From Pseudomonadota bacterium (GTDB taxonomy: Bacteria; Pseudomonadota; Alphaproteobacteria; Sphingomonadales; Sphingomonadaceae): a DNA stretch of 7,848 bases. Location of the stretch: the NCBI GenBank assembly GCA_030271595.1, contig JARXKO010000066.1:1-7848 (forward strand). The letters run 5' to 3'. This document shows positions 1 to 6,242 of this stretch, in pieces; position 1 is the first letter of the stretch; each line of letters begins with the position of its first letter. The translations under genes were made by a program, and so were the position numbers. The notes beneath the pieces were generated by a model. The model made no database searches, had not been told where the DNA came from, and saw only the letters and a program-made list of their open reading frames with translations.

Positions 1-150
1 GGCGGGAAAGGCCTCGTCGGTGCACTTGAGTTCCTGCAAGCACACGACATCGGGCGCGAATTCATCCAGCCACCGCAGCAGCAGCGGCAAGCGGCTGGCG
101 ATGCCGTTGATATTGTAGCTCGCGACCCGCAGGCGATTGGGCTTGGTCAT
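1..150 (-). CDS. xth: exodeoxyribonuclease III, N-terminal 50 residues (partial)
   Basis: This is the start of an AP endonuclease / 3'-5' exonuclease of the exonuclease III (EEP) family, which cuts DNA at abasic sites in base excision repair in the cytoplasm. The 50 visible residues carry the family's first two motifs. N13-I-N-G (within SYNINGIASR) matches the N7 region of E. coli ExoIII. LQELK has E40 in the place of the metal ligand E34. The catalytic remainder lies beyond the left edge. The ATG at 148-150 is the only reasonable start: no ATG, GTG or TTG codon lies in frame in the bases immediately upstream. The ribosome binding site is weak. The gene lies 186 bp downstream of the deaminase gene on the same strand, so it may have its own promoter. 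Confidence 0.92.
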   Translation of the reverse strand, partial: MTKPNRLRVASYNINGIASRLPLLLRWLDEFAPDVVCLQELKCTDEAFPA

Positions 151-336
151 GGCTAGTCGAACCCGCGGCGCCGCGATCCGTTCAATCGCTTGCCCACCAT
201 GCGCCTGGCTAGCTGCGGGCCAAGCAGGGAAGATCGCCACCGGCCCGGCAATCGCGGCTGGACCCCCGCCGCCGATAGCGCCGAAGGCAGTAAGGGGCTC
301 GGGAATGCGAAGCCCGGTCAGCCGCGTGCCCGCCAA

Positions 337-930
337 TCAATAGGGGTGTCGGTCCTTCTTGTTTTCCCATGCCTGGCACGCCTTCAACGCATAGTCGCGC
401 TCGAAATCGGGATAGCATTTGATCGCCTTGCGCTCCTCCCACGGGAGCTTGAAGTCGATATACTGGAACTCGTCGTCGAACCCGATCTTGCTCGTGTCCG
501 ACAGTCGCGTGCCGAAATAGACCCGGTCGATCCGCGCCCAGTAGATCGCGCTCATGCACATCGGGCACGGCGCACCGTTGACGTATAGGTCGCACCCCTT
601 GAGCATTTTCGCCCGTTCGGGGACAGGATCGGGCGAGCCCGCGGGCCGGGGGATCATTTCCAGCGTTCCGTCATACACATCCGAACCGAGCAGCGCCTTG
701 TCGTTGAGCCGGGCGGTCGCATCCATAATCGCGGTGACCTCGGCATGAAACACCGGGATCCCGGTCAGCAGCACCCGGTTCTGGCCGCGCCCGATGACCT
801 TGCCGTCCTTGACGATGACCGCGCCGAACGGCCCGCCCCAGCCCTTTTCCACCGATTCGATCGCCAGCTGCGTCGCCTCGTGCAGGAATTGCTTCTTATA
901 CTCGTCGCTTTCGATATCGATCGTGCTCAT
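337..930 (-). CDS. zinc-dependent nucleoside/guanine deaminase family protein
   Basis: This 197-residue cytoplasmic enzyme belongs to the CMP/dCMP deaminase superfamily and most resembles the GuaD guanine deaminases, which convert guanine to xanthine in purine salvage. The zinc site is complete: H62-A-E64 holds a zinc ligand and the proton-shuttling glutamate, and P-C122-P-M-C125 gives the two cysteine ligands. Other GuaD-like blocks are GGPFGAVIVKDG (32-43), AIYWAR (128-133), GFDD (150-153; D153 or its neighbour matches the substrate-contacting Asp of B. subtilis GuaD) and a C-terminal AWENKK. It is about 40 residues longer than B. subtilis GuaD, mostly from an insertion at about 80-112, so substrate preference may differ. 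The ATG is preceded by AGGGGAGA at good spacing. It lies 60 bp after the ABM-domain gene. Family membership is firm; guanine as substrate is inferred. Confidence 0.86.
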   Translation of the reverse strand: MSTIDIESDEYKKQFLHEATQLAIESVEKGWGGPFGAVIVKDGKVIGRGQNRVLLTGIPVFHAEVTAIMDATARLNDKALLGSDVYDGTLEMIPRPAGSPDPVPERAKMLKGCDLYVNGAPCPMCMSAIYWARIDRVYFGTRLSDTSKIGFDDEFQYIDFKLPWEERKAIKCYPDFERDYALKACQAWENKKDRHPY

Positions 931-958
931 ACGCTCTCCCCTGATACTCGTTCTGGCG

Positions 959-974
959 GCGGCATCGATGCCGC
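959..974. repeat. 16-bp perfect palindrome upstream of the deaminase gene
   Basis: GCGGCATCGATGCCGC reads the same on both strands. It lies between the ABM-domain gene stop (991) and the deaminase start (930). In RNA it could fold as a 6-bp GC-rich stem with a UCGA loop. There is no U-run after it on the minus strand, so it is not a standard intrinsic terminator. It could be an operator or a processing/stability stem. Confidence 0.5.
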
Positions 975-990
975 GTCCGGCGCGGTCATC

Positions 991-1935
991 CTAGAGCAGA
1001 TGCCACAGCGCGGCCACCTCGGCCGCAAACAGCGCGAAAATCAACGCAGTGCCGGCGGCGTTGCGCGCAACGGTCGATTTCCCGGAGCGCGGGAACAGCC
1101 ACCAGCTCAGGGCCTTGATGAACAACGGCATGGTCAGCCAGGTGGTCAAGGCGACGCTGATGATATTGCCGACGAACATCGCGACCGACGAATTGAGGCC
1201 GGCGAGCCGCGGACTTAGAAACCGCGTTTCGAGCATGACGATCGGAAACAGCCCGAGCAGGACGAGCATCGCGGCCTTCCAGTTGGGCGGCGCGCGGCCA
1301 GTATCGGGGTCGGTTGGAAACCAGCCCGGAAAGGAACTGTCCATGCGCTGCAGATGGGCATAGTCGATCAGCGGCTGCGCCTCCACCAGCAACGCCGCGC
1401 GCTGCGGCGATTTCAGCCATTGCTCGAGTTGCTGCGCGGTGTCGAAGCGCATCAGCGTCGTCCACCCCAACTCGCCCGCGATCGGCGGCTGGACATACGA
1501 TCCCTTGTAGCCCGGAAATTTCGACTGGGCCTGCTGAATTCGCGTTTCCCACTGGCGATAGGCCGCTTCCATCCCCGGCTTTACCTTGGTCACGATGACC
1601 TCGACCACGCCGCCGTCGGGGCCGGCCTCTTTCGCTTCTATTTCCACCGCGGTTTCCGGCGCCAGAAAGTGTTGCGCCTCGCCAATCAGGCCGTGCCAGT
1701 CCGTCGAGTTGCGCCACTCTTCGAGATTGGCGGCATTGCAAAAGCGCAGTGAAACCGTCCACGCTGAATCGCTGGCGGTGGCCGGGGTCAGTTCCGAATT
1801 GGCAAAGCCTTCGCACCCCGCCGCGCGAGTCAGCGCTTTCGCCTGCCACGCCGCGAACTCGCCCTCGGCGCCCGGGCGGACGTGGAATCTCGCGATCAGG
1901 ATCGCGGGGCTCGATGATGGCGCAGGGCTGGTCAC
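991..1935 (-). CDS. double ABM-domain protein with C-terminal membrane anchor (COG3224-like)
   Basis: The protein is about 314 residues long from the GTG at 1933-1935. Two successive antibiotic-biosynthesis-monooxygenase (ABM) ferredoxin-like domains are visible. The first starts at AILIARFHVRPG (about 11-22) and runs to about 100; the second starts at VVEVIVTKVKPGMEAAYRQW (about 110-129) and runs to about 196. Three hydrophobic segments follow, at about 220-236, 250-276 and 291-313. This layout matches COG3224 proteins, whose reaction is unknown; some ABM relatives oxidise aromatics or degrade haem, but no catalytic claim is possible here. There is no in-frame ATG before the first domain, so a non-ATG start is required. 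GTG 1935 is preferred, GTG 1951-1953 and TTG 1963-1965 are alternatives, and none has a clear ribosome binding site. The gene follows the outer-membrane protein gene by about 67 bp, consistent with co-transcription. Confidence 0.82.
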   Translation of the reverse strand: MTSPAPSSSPAILIARFHVRPGAEGEFAAWQAKALTRAAGCEGFANSELTPATASDSAWTVSLRFCNAANLEEWRNSTDWHGLIGEAQHFLAPETAVEIEAKEAGPDGGVVEVIVTKVKPGMEAAYRQWETRIQQAQSKFPGYKGSYVQPPIAGELGWTTLMRFDTAQQLEQWLKSPQRAALLVEAQPLIDYAHLQRMDSSFPGWFPTDPDTGRAPPNWKAAMLVLLGLFPIVMLETRFLSPRLAGLNSSVAMFVGNIISVALTTWLTMPLFIKALSWWLFPRSGKSTVARNAAGTALIFALFAAEVAALWHLL

Positions 1936-2002
1936 GGCGCCGGGATAATTCACCCGGCGAGCCAAGTCGCGTCGAAAGTGACTGGCCGGTACCCAAGCCG
2001 CG

Positions 2003-2812
2003 TCAAAAGCGAGTCGAAACCCCGCCGTAGAGCTCGATATCCGCGGTGTTGCGATTGAGGCCGAAATTGGCGCCGCCGTCGAGCTGGGTGTTGCTGCCCA
2101 GCCGATAGGCGGCCGAGCCGTCGAGCGATGCCTTGCGGGTCGTCCCCGCCGGGTCCCAGTCCCACGACCCCCACACCTCCGCCGACAAGTTGAGCGCGTC
2201 GCTTGCCTGCCAGCCGAGCGCGAACACCTGGGCCATCGCCGGGTGATAGCCGTGGCCGTCGGCATCGGCCGCGGCATCCACTTCGGGCGTAGCGCTGAGC
2301 GACCATTGCGACTTGCCCAGCGCCAGTCCCAACGGCACCACCAGTCCGCCTTCGACCTTGCCGTTGCCGAGCCGGTGGCTGGCGGTCGGCAATTTCACAT
2401 AAGGGTAAAGCGCGGCCGACCACGGGCCATCGCCGAGCGCCAGTTCCTGCTTCACCCTGACGAGCGTGTCACCGACCCCGCTGGCATGGTCGTGGATTCC
2501 CGCGGCGCGGCTGGTGGTGCGGATCAGCGGCACCACGTCGAGCTCGATATGCATATGATCGGTCACGCCATATTTGATCGCGGTGGCGCCCAGATCGAGC
2601 TCGGTATCGCGCTCGCCCGCGGCCTTGGTCAGCGACCAGTCGGCGAGCCCGGTTTCGATCTGGAAATGACCCCTGGGCACCGTGCAGGTGGCGCTGCCTT
2701 TGCCCGGCCGGTCGGTACAGATCGGGTCGGACATCGTCCCCGCCAGCGCCAGCGCCGGCCATGCTGCCGCGGCTATCGCCCCAAGGCTGAGTGTAGCGAA
2801 TGCGACCTTCAT
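2003..2812 (-). CDS. outer-membrane beta-barrel protein, phenol-degradation MetA-pathway type
   Basis: This 269-residue exported protein has a clear signal peptide: K2, a hydrophobic stretch at 3-21, and an ALA cleavage motif, with predicted cut between A24 and G25. The mature chain shows alternating polar/hydrophobic strands and ends in phenylalanine (VSTRF), typical of outer-membrane barrels. Blocks such as SGVGDTLVRVKQEL (111-124) and YPYVKLPTA (137-145) followed by LGNG resemble the PF13557 / COG4313 family, named from phenol-degradation clusters and thought to move hydrophobic compounds; the substrate is unknown. Two cysteines, C32 and C43, near the mature N terminus could form a disulfide. 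The ATG at 2810-2812 is preceded by a G-rich ribosome binding site (GGGGG) and starts the signal peptide directly. The gene begins 40 bp after the kup stop and precedes the ABM gene, so it may be read with both. Confidence 0.8.
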   Translation of the reverse strand: MKVAFATLSLGAIAAAAWPALALAGTMSDPICTDRPGKGSATCTVPRGHFQIETGLADWSLTKAAGERDTELDLGATAIKYGVTDHMHIELDVVPLIRTTSRAAGIHDHASGVGDTLVRVKQELALGDGPWSAALYPYVKLPTASHRLGNGKVEGGLVVPLGLALGKSQWSLSATPEVDAAADADGHGYHPAMAQVFALGWQASDALNLSAEVWGSWDWDPAGTTRKASLDGSAAYRLGSNTQLDGGANFGLNRNTADIELYGGVSTRF

Positions 2813-2852
2813 TGTTGCGCCCCCGATCCCGCCACTTGATCGCCGATGCCGG

Positions 2853-4775
2853 TCAGATCTGCAACTGGCTGCCAAGCTCGACCACGCGGTTGGTGGGCAA
2901 GCGGAAAAACTCCATCGCGCTTTCCGAATTCTTGAGCATCCAGCCGAACAGCTTCTCGCGCCACAGCGGCATTCCCCGGCGCGATTTGGAGGTGATCAGT
3001 TTCTGGCGGCCGAGGAAGAAGCTGGTGGTCATCATGTCGAACGGCGCGCCGCAGGTCGCGACCGAGGCGAGATCGCGCGGAATATCGACATCGTCCATGA
3101 AGCCATAGTGGAGGATGACCTGATAAAACCCCTCGCCGGCGTCGTGGACTTCGACCCGTTTGGCCGGCTCGACGTAAGGGATGTTGCGGACCTTGACGTT
3201 GAGGATCAGCACCCGCGAGTGAAGGATCTGGTTGTGCTTGAGATTGTGCAGCAGCGCCGCCGGAACGCTGTCGGCGGCGGTCGACAGGAACACCGAGGTT
3301 CCGCGCACGCGGTGGACCGAATTGGTCGTCGATTTGATGAACACGGCCAGCGGGAGCGAGGATTCCTGGAGCCTCGCGCGCATCAATTTGCGCCCCTTGG
3401 CCCAGGTCGTAAGCACGGTGAAGCTGATCGCGGCGATCAGCAGCGGGAACCAGCCGCCGTCGGGAATCTTGGTGATGTTCGAGGCGAAATAGGCACTGTC
3501 GACGAACAGGAACAGACCGATCGTCGCGCCCGCCACCAGCCGGTTCCACTTCCACACCTGGAACACCAGCACCGACAGCATCAGCGTGGTGATCAGCATC
3601 GTGCCGGTCACCGCAATGCCATAGGCCGATGCCAGGCGGCTCGATTCCCGGAAGCCCAGGACCAGCACGATGACCATGAACAACAGGCCCCAATTGACCG
3701 CGGGAATGTAGATCTGCCCGGCCGCCTTCTCGCTCGTATGCTCGGTCTTCAATCGCGGCAGGAAGCCGAGCTGGACCGCCTGGTGAGTGATCGAAAAGGC
3801 GCCGGTTATGACCGCCTGGCTGGCGATGATCGTCGCCGCCGTGGCGATCAGCACCAGCGGCAGCCGCGCCCAGTCCGGCGCCATCAGATAGAAGGGGTTG
3901 GAGGCCGAGGCCGGGCTCTGCAGCAGCAGCGCGCCCTGGCCGAGATAATTGAGGATCAGGCACGGATAGACCAGTCCGAGCCACGAAAAGCCGATCGCCT
4001 TGCGCCCGAAATGGCCCATGTCGGCATAGAGCGTTTCGGCCCCGGTGACGGCGAGGAACACCGATCCCAGCGCGAGGAAGGCGAGCTTGGGATTGGCGAG
4101 GAAGAACTTGACCGCCCACAGCGGGCTCAGCGCGCCGATGATCTCGGGCCGGGCGAGGATATTGGTGACGCCCAGAAACGCCAGCACCGCGAGATAGAGG
4201 AGGATCACCGGCCCGAACAATGTCCCGACCCGCGCCGTGCCGCGCGACTGGACCAGGAACAGCCCGACCAGGATGAGGATCGAAATCGGGATGACCAGCG
4301 GCTGGAGGTGCGCCTCGACGATGGTCAGGCCCTCGACCGCCGACAGCACCGAAATCGCCGGGGTGATCATCGCGTCGCCGTAGAACAGGCAGGTCGCGAG
4401 CACCCCCAGCACGACCAGCCCCGAGGTCCATTTCTTCCCCGCCAGATTGCGCGAAATCAGCGACAGCAGGGCGAACGATCCGCCCTCGCCCCGATTGTCG
4501 GCGCGCATCGTCACGCCTACATATTTGACCGTGACGATCAGCATCAGCGACCAGAAGATCAGGCTGATCACGCCGAAGATATGGAGCGGGTCGACGGCCA
4601 GCGGGTGCGGGCCGAGGAAACTCTCCTTCATCGTGTACAAAGGCGAAGTACCGATATCGCCATAGACCACCCCGACCGCTCCCAGCATCAGCTTGGGGAG
4701 GGTCTCGGCGGGTCCCGAATGGGTCGCGCTCGGCGCGGCCGGCGCGGCGCTGGTTGAAGTCGTTGCCATGCCCAT
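2853..4775 (-). CDS. kup: Kup-type low-affinity potassium/proton symporter
   Basis: This 640-residue inner-membrane protein is a full-length K+ uptake permease (KUP/HAK/KT family, PF02705), which imports K+ with H+. Family signatures in order are VVYGDIGTSPLYT (36-48, with D40 at the K+-binding position of TM1), NRGEGG (94-99), FYGDAMITPAISVLSAVEGL (131-150), GAETLYADMGHFG (245-257, E247 being the conserved membrane acidic residue), QGALLL (280-285) and IASQAVITGAFS (317-328). About twelve hydrophobic segments lie between 27 and 460, followed by a soluble cytoplasmic domain (about 465-640). The first of two nearby ATGs is chosen because GGAG lies 7 nt before it. Kup is the first gene of the minus-strand series and is divergent from the KdpD/KdpE-like regulator gene at 4890, the natural candidate to control it. 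I see no truncation or missing signature. Confidence 0.97.
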   Translation of the reverse strand: MGMATTSTSAAPAAPSATHSGPAETLPKLMLGAVGVVYGDIGTSPLYTMKESFLGPHPLAVDPLHIFGVISLIFWSLMLIVTVKYVGVTMRADNRGEGGSFALLSLISRNLAGKKWTSGLVVLGVLATCLFYGDAMITPAISVLSAVEGLTIVEAHLQPLVIPISILILVGLFLVQSRGTARVGTLFGPVILLYLAVLAFLGVTNILARPEIIGALSPLWAVKFFLANPKLAFLALGSVFLAVTGAETLYADMGHFGRKAIGFSWLGLVYPCLILNYLGQGALLLQSPASASNPFYLMAPDWARLPLVLIATAATIIASQAVITGAFSITHQAVQLGFLPRLKTEHTSEKAAGQIYIPAVNWGLLFMVIVLVLGFRESSRLASAYGIAVTGTMLITTLMLSVLVFQVWKWNRLVAGATIGLFLFVDSAYFASNITKIPDGGWFPLLIAAISFTVLTTWAKGRKLMRARLQESSLPLAVFIKSTTNSVHRVRGTSVFLSTAADSVPAALLHNLKHNQILHSRVLILNVKVRNIPYVEPAKRVEVHDAGEGFYQVILHYGFMDDVDIPRDLASVATCGAPFDMMTTSFFLGRQKLITSKSRRGMPLWREKLFGWMLKNSESAMEFFRLPTNRVVELGSQLQI

Positions 4776-4799
4776 GATGTGGCTCCGAAGGGCATAAAG

Positions 4800-4805
4800 A
4801 TTCTA
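4800..4805 (-). promoter_or_regulatory. candidate -10 element of the kup promoter
   Basis: On the minus strand these bases read TAGAAT, five of six matches to the sigma-70 -10 consensus. They are 24 bp upstream of the kup ATG, giving a short leader that contains the GGAG ribosome binding site. No good -35 hexamer lies 16-18 bp further upstream (the bases there read ACGCCC), which fits a promoter needing an activator. The element overlaps a GATTC (GANTC) site at 4799-4803. This is visual pattern matching only. Confidence 0.4.
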
Positions 4806-4834
4806 TGTGGTTTCCATGCTGTGGGCGTAAAGTT

Positions 4835-4864
4835 GTCGAGGGAATCCTCTGTCCGCCTCTCGAC
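4835..4864. promoter_or_regulatory. candidate operator between kup and the regulator gene
   Basis: GTCGAG (4835-4840) is repeated inverted as CTCGAC (4859-4864) across an 18-bp spacer. Nested in the left half is a second dyad, GAGG-GAAT-CCTC (4838-4849). The site lies about 30-60 bp upstream of the putative kup -10, a usual place for an activator, and upstream of the regulator's start. The obvious candidate ligand is the KdpE-like domain of the neighbouring regulator; this is inference from position and symmetry. Confidence 0.4.
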
Positions 4865-4879
4865 CTTTCCCCCGCGCCG

Positions 4880-4895
4880 GCGCATTTATATGCGC
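4880..4895 (+). promoter_or_regulatory. inverted repeat covering the regulator start codon
   Basis: GCGCAT (4880-4885) and ATGCGC (4890-4895) form a perfect 6-bp dyad around TTAT; the right arm begins with the preferred ATG. A self-complementary 10-mer, GCGCCGGCGC (4874-4883), overlaps its left side. In mRNA the stem could hide the start codon, or in DNA it could serve autoregulation. No ribosome binding site is visible here. Confidence 0.35.
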
Positions 4896-6215
4896 ATGAA
4901 ACAGATGCTCGCAAAATCGGATAATGGGCTGCGCGGCTATGCGCTGGCGGCGATGCTGGTTGCAATCTCGACCGTTGCTGGTCTGGTCGTCGCCCCGCGC
5001 TGGGGCAGTTCGGCGGTCGACCTCATCTTCCTGCCGGCGGTGCTTGCAACGGCGATCTTCGCCGGCCGCGGCCCGGCGATCCTGGCTGCGATCGCCTCGG
5101 CTTTGTCCTACAATTATTTCTTCACCGCGCCCTATCACACCTTCATCATCCATAACCCCGAAGACGTCGTCACGGTCATCATCCTGTTCCTGGTGGCGAT
5201 GGTCACCAGCCAGCTGGTCGCCTCGGTTCGCACCCAGGCCCAGCTCGCCGAGGCCCATGCCGCGCGCAACGCGACCATCGCCGGCCTTGCCCGCGCGCTC
5301 CTGTCCTCCACCTCCGAACAGGGCATTGCGGAAATCGGCGCCCGGACTCTGGCGCGATTGTTCGACTGCAATGTCGTCGTGCTCGTTCCCCGGCCCGAAC
5401 TCGAGATGATCGTTGCCGAGCCCCCTGGCCTCGTTCTCACCCCGAGCGATCTCGCGGTCGCCGCGCTGGTTGTCGCCAGCGGCGAGCCGGCCGGGCGCGG
5501 CATCGACCGGGCGGTGCCGATCGAATGGCAATTCCATCCGGTGCGGACGATTTCGCTGACCGTCGCGGTGGTCGGGCTGGCCCGCGACGATGGCGCTCCC
5601 GCGGCAACCGCCGAATGGCTGTCGCTGCTCGGCAATCTGCTCGACCAGATCGCGCTCGCGCTCGAGCGCAGCCGGCTCGAGGTCGAGGCCCGCGATTTCG
5701 TCAGCCTGCGCGAACGCGACCACACCCGCTCGACCTTGCTGTCGTCGATCGGCAAGGACCTCGAACCGCCGCTGAGCGCCATCGGCAGCGCCGTCGACAG
5801 CCTCCGCCGCAGCGGTAAGGGCGACAAGGAAACGCTGGCCGCGATCGGTGCCGAGACCGCCCGGCTGCAGCGCTATCTCGCCAACCTCCTCGATCTCACG
5901 CCCGAGGCCGACCAGCGCCCGATCGAAGTCGGCGGGGTCGCCATCGACCTGTTCCGCCGCTCGGTCAGCAGGAATGGCGAGGACGTCCATCTGACCCCGA
6001 AGGAATATGCCATTCTGGCCGAGCTCGCCAAGCATCCCGGGCGGGTCCTCACCCACGCCCATCTGCTGCGCACCGCGTGGGGCCCGGCGCAGGAGAAACA
6101 GACTGAATATCTGCGCGTCGCGGTCCGCAGCCTGCGCCACAAGCTCGAAGCCAATCCCGCCCGGCCGCGGCTGATCCTCAACGAGCCCGCAATTGGCTAT
6201 CGGCTGAAGGTGTGA
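4890..6215 (+). CDS. membrane-bound one-component regulator: KdpD sensor fused to KdpE DNA-binding domain
   Basis: The 441-residue protein reads as parts of KdpD joined to part of KdpE. Residues 14-112 form four membrane helices of the KdpD type (DUF4118), including SYNYFFTAPYHTFII (73-87), and are followed by an Arg/Gln-containing stretch (ASVRTQAQL). Residues about 128-262 resemble KdpD's GAF-like region. Residues about 270-340 resemble the two-helix HisKA dimerisation domain, but the H-box reads SSIGKDLEPPL, with K289 where the phosphoacceptor His should be. No ATP-binding kinase domain follows. Residues about 349-441 form a complete OmpR-type winged helix with KdpE-like blocks (HLTPKEYAIL, LLRTAWGP, EYLRVAVRSLRHKLE, NPARPR, IGYRL). 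The KdpD N-terminal and USP domains and the KdpE receiver are also absent. The expected role is K+-linked transcription control from the inner membrane, with kup as likely target. An upstream in-frame ATG at 4779 is rejected because 4779-4889 has non-coding-like codon use (23 of 37 G/C third bases) and would leave no promoter space; ATGs at 4896 and 4905 are alternatives. Confidence 0.9.
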   Translation: MRMKQMLAKSDNGLRGYALAAMLVAISTVAGLVVAPRWGSSAVDLIFLPAVLATAIFAGRGPAILAAIASALSYNYFFTAPYHTFIIHNPEDVVTVIILFLVAMVTSQLVASVRTQAQLAEAHAARNATIAGLARALLSSTSEQGIAEIGARTLARLFDCNVVVLVPRPELEMIVAEPPGLVLTPSDLAVAALVVASGEPAGRGIDRAVPIEWQFHPVRTISLTVAVVGLARDDGAPAATAEWLSLLGNLLDQIALALERSRLEVEARDFVSLRERDHTRSTLLSSIGKDLEPPLSAIGSAVDSLRRSGKGDKETLAAIGAETARLQRYLANLLDLTPEADQRPIEVGGVAIDLFRRSVSRNGEDVHLTPKEYAILAELAKHPGRVLTHAHLLRTAWGPAQEKQTEYLRVAVRSLRHKLEANPARPRLILNEPAIGYRLKV

Positions 6216-6218
6216 CCA

Positions 6219-6236
6219 GGCCGCGCGGCCACGCGG
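6219..6236. terminator. GC-rich palindrome between convergent genes, possible terminator
   Basis: GGCCGCGCGGCC (6219-6230) is a perfect palindrome, and CCGCG (6221-6225) can also pair with CGCGG (6232-6236). It fills most of the 27 bp between the regulator stop and the convergent gene's stop. Neither strand has a T-run after the stem, so intrinsic termination is doubtful. Confidence 0.3.
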
Positions 6237-6242
6237 TTGCGC

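Noticed and set aside
295..315. GGGCT-N11-AGCCC as a terminator after the deaminase gene
   Set aside because: Short stem, 11-base loop and no U-run on the minus strand; likely chance in GC-rich DNA.
986..1996. Minus-strand open frame of 336 codons overlapping the ABM gene
   Set aside because: Arg/Gly-rich shadow; the frame ending at 991 has recognisable ABM domains and membrane helices.
2682..4757. Long plus-strand open frame (691 codons) opposite kup
   Set aside because: Composition is that of an antisense shadow (rich in Arg, Gln, Asp, His), with no domain; kup on the other strand is certain.
2809..4965. Long minus-strand open frame (718 codons) in another frame over kup
   Set aside because: A high-GC shadow frame full of Arg/Gly/Pro; it overlaps kup entirely and crosses its control region.
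5900..5950. Frameshift or sequencing error joining separate kdpD and kdpE genes
   Set aside because: One frame stays open with normal codon use through the junction, and the H-box has also lost its histidine, which fits long-standing loss of kinase activity. An assembly deletion cannot be fully excluded.
4803..6140. Minus-strand open frame of 445 codons opposite the regulator
   Set aside because: Antisense shadow of a protein with clear KdpD/KdpE homology.
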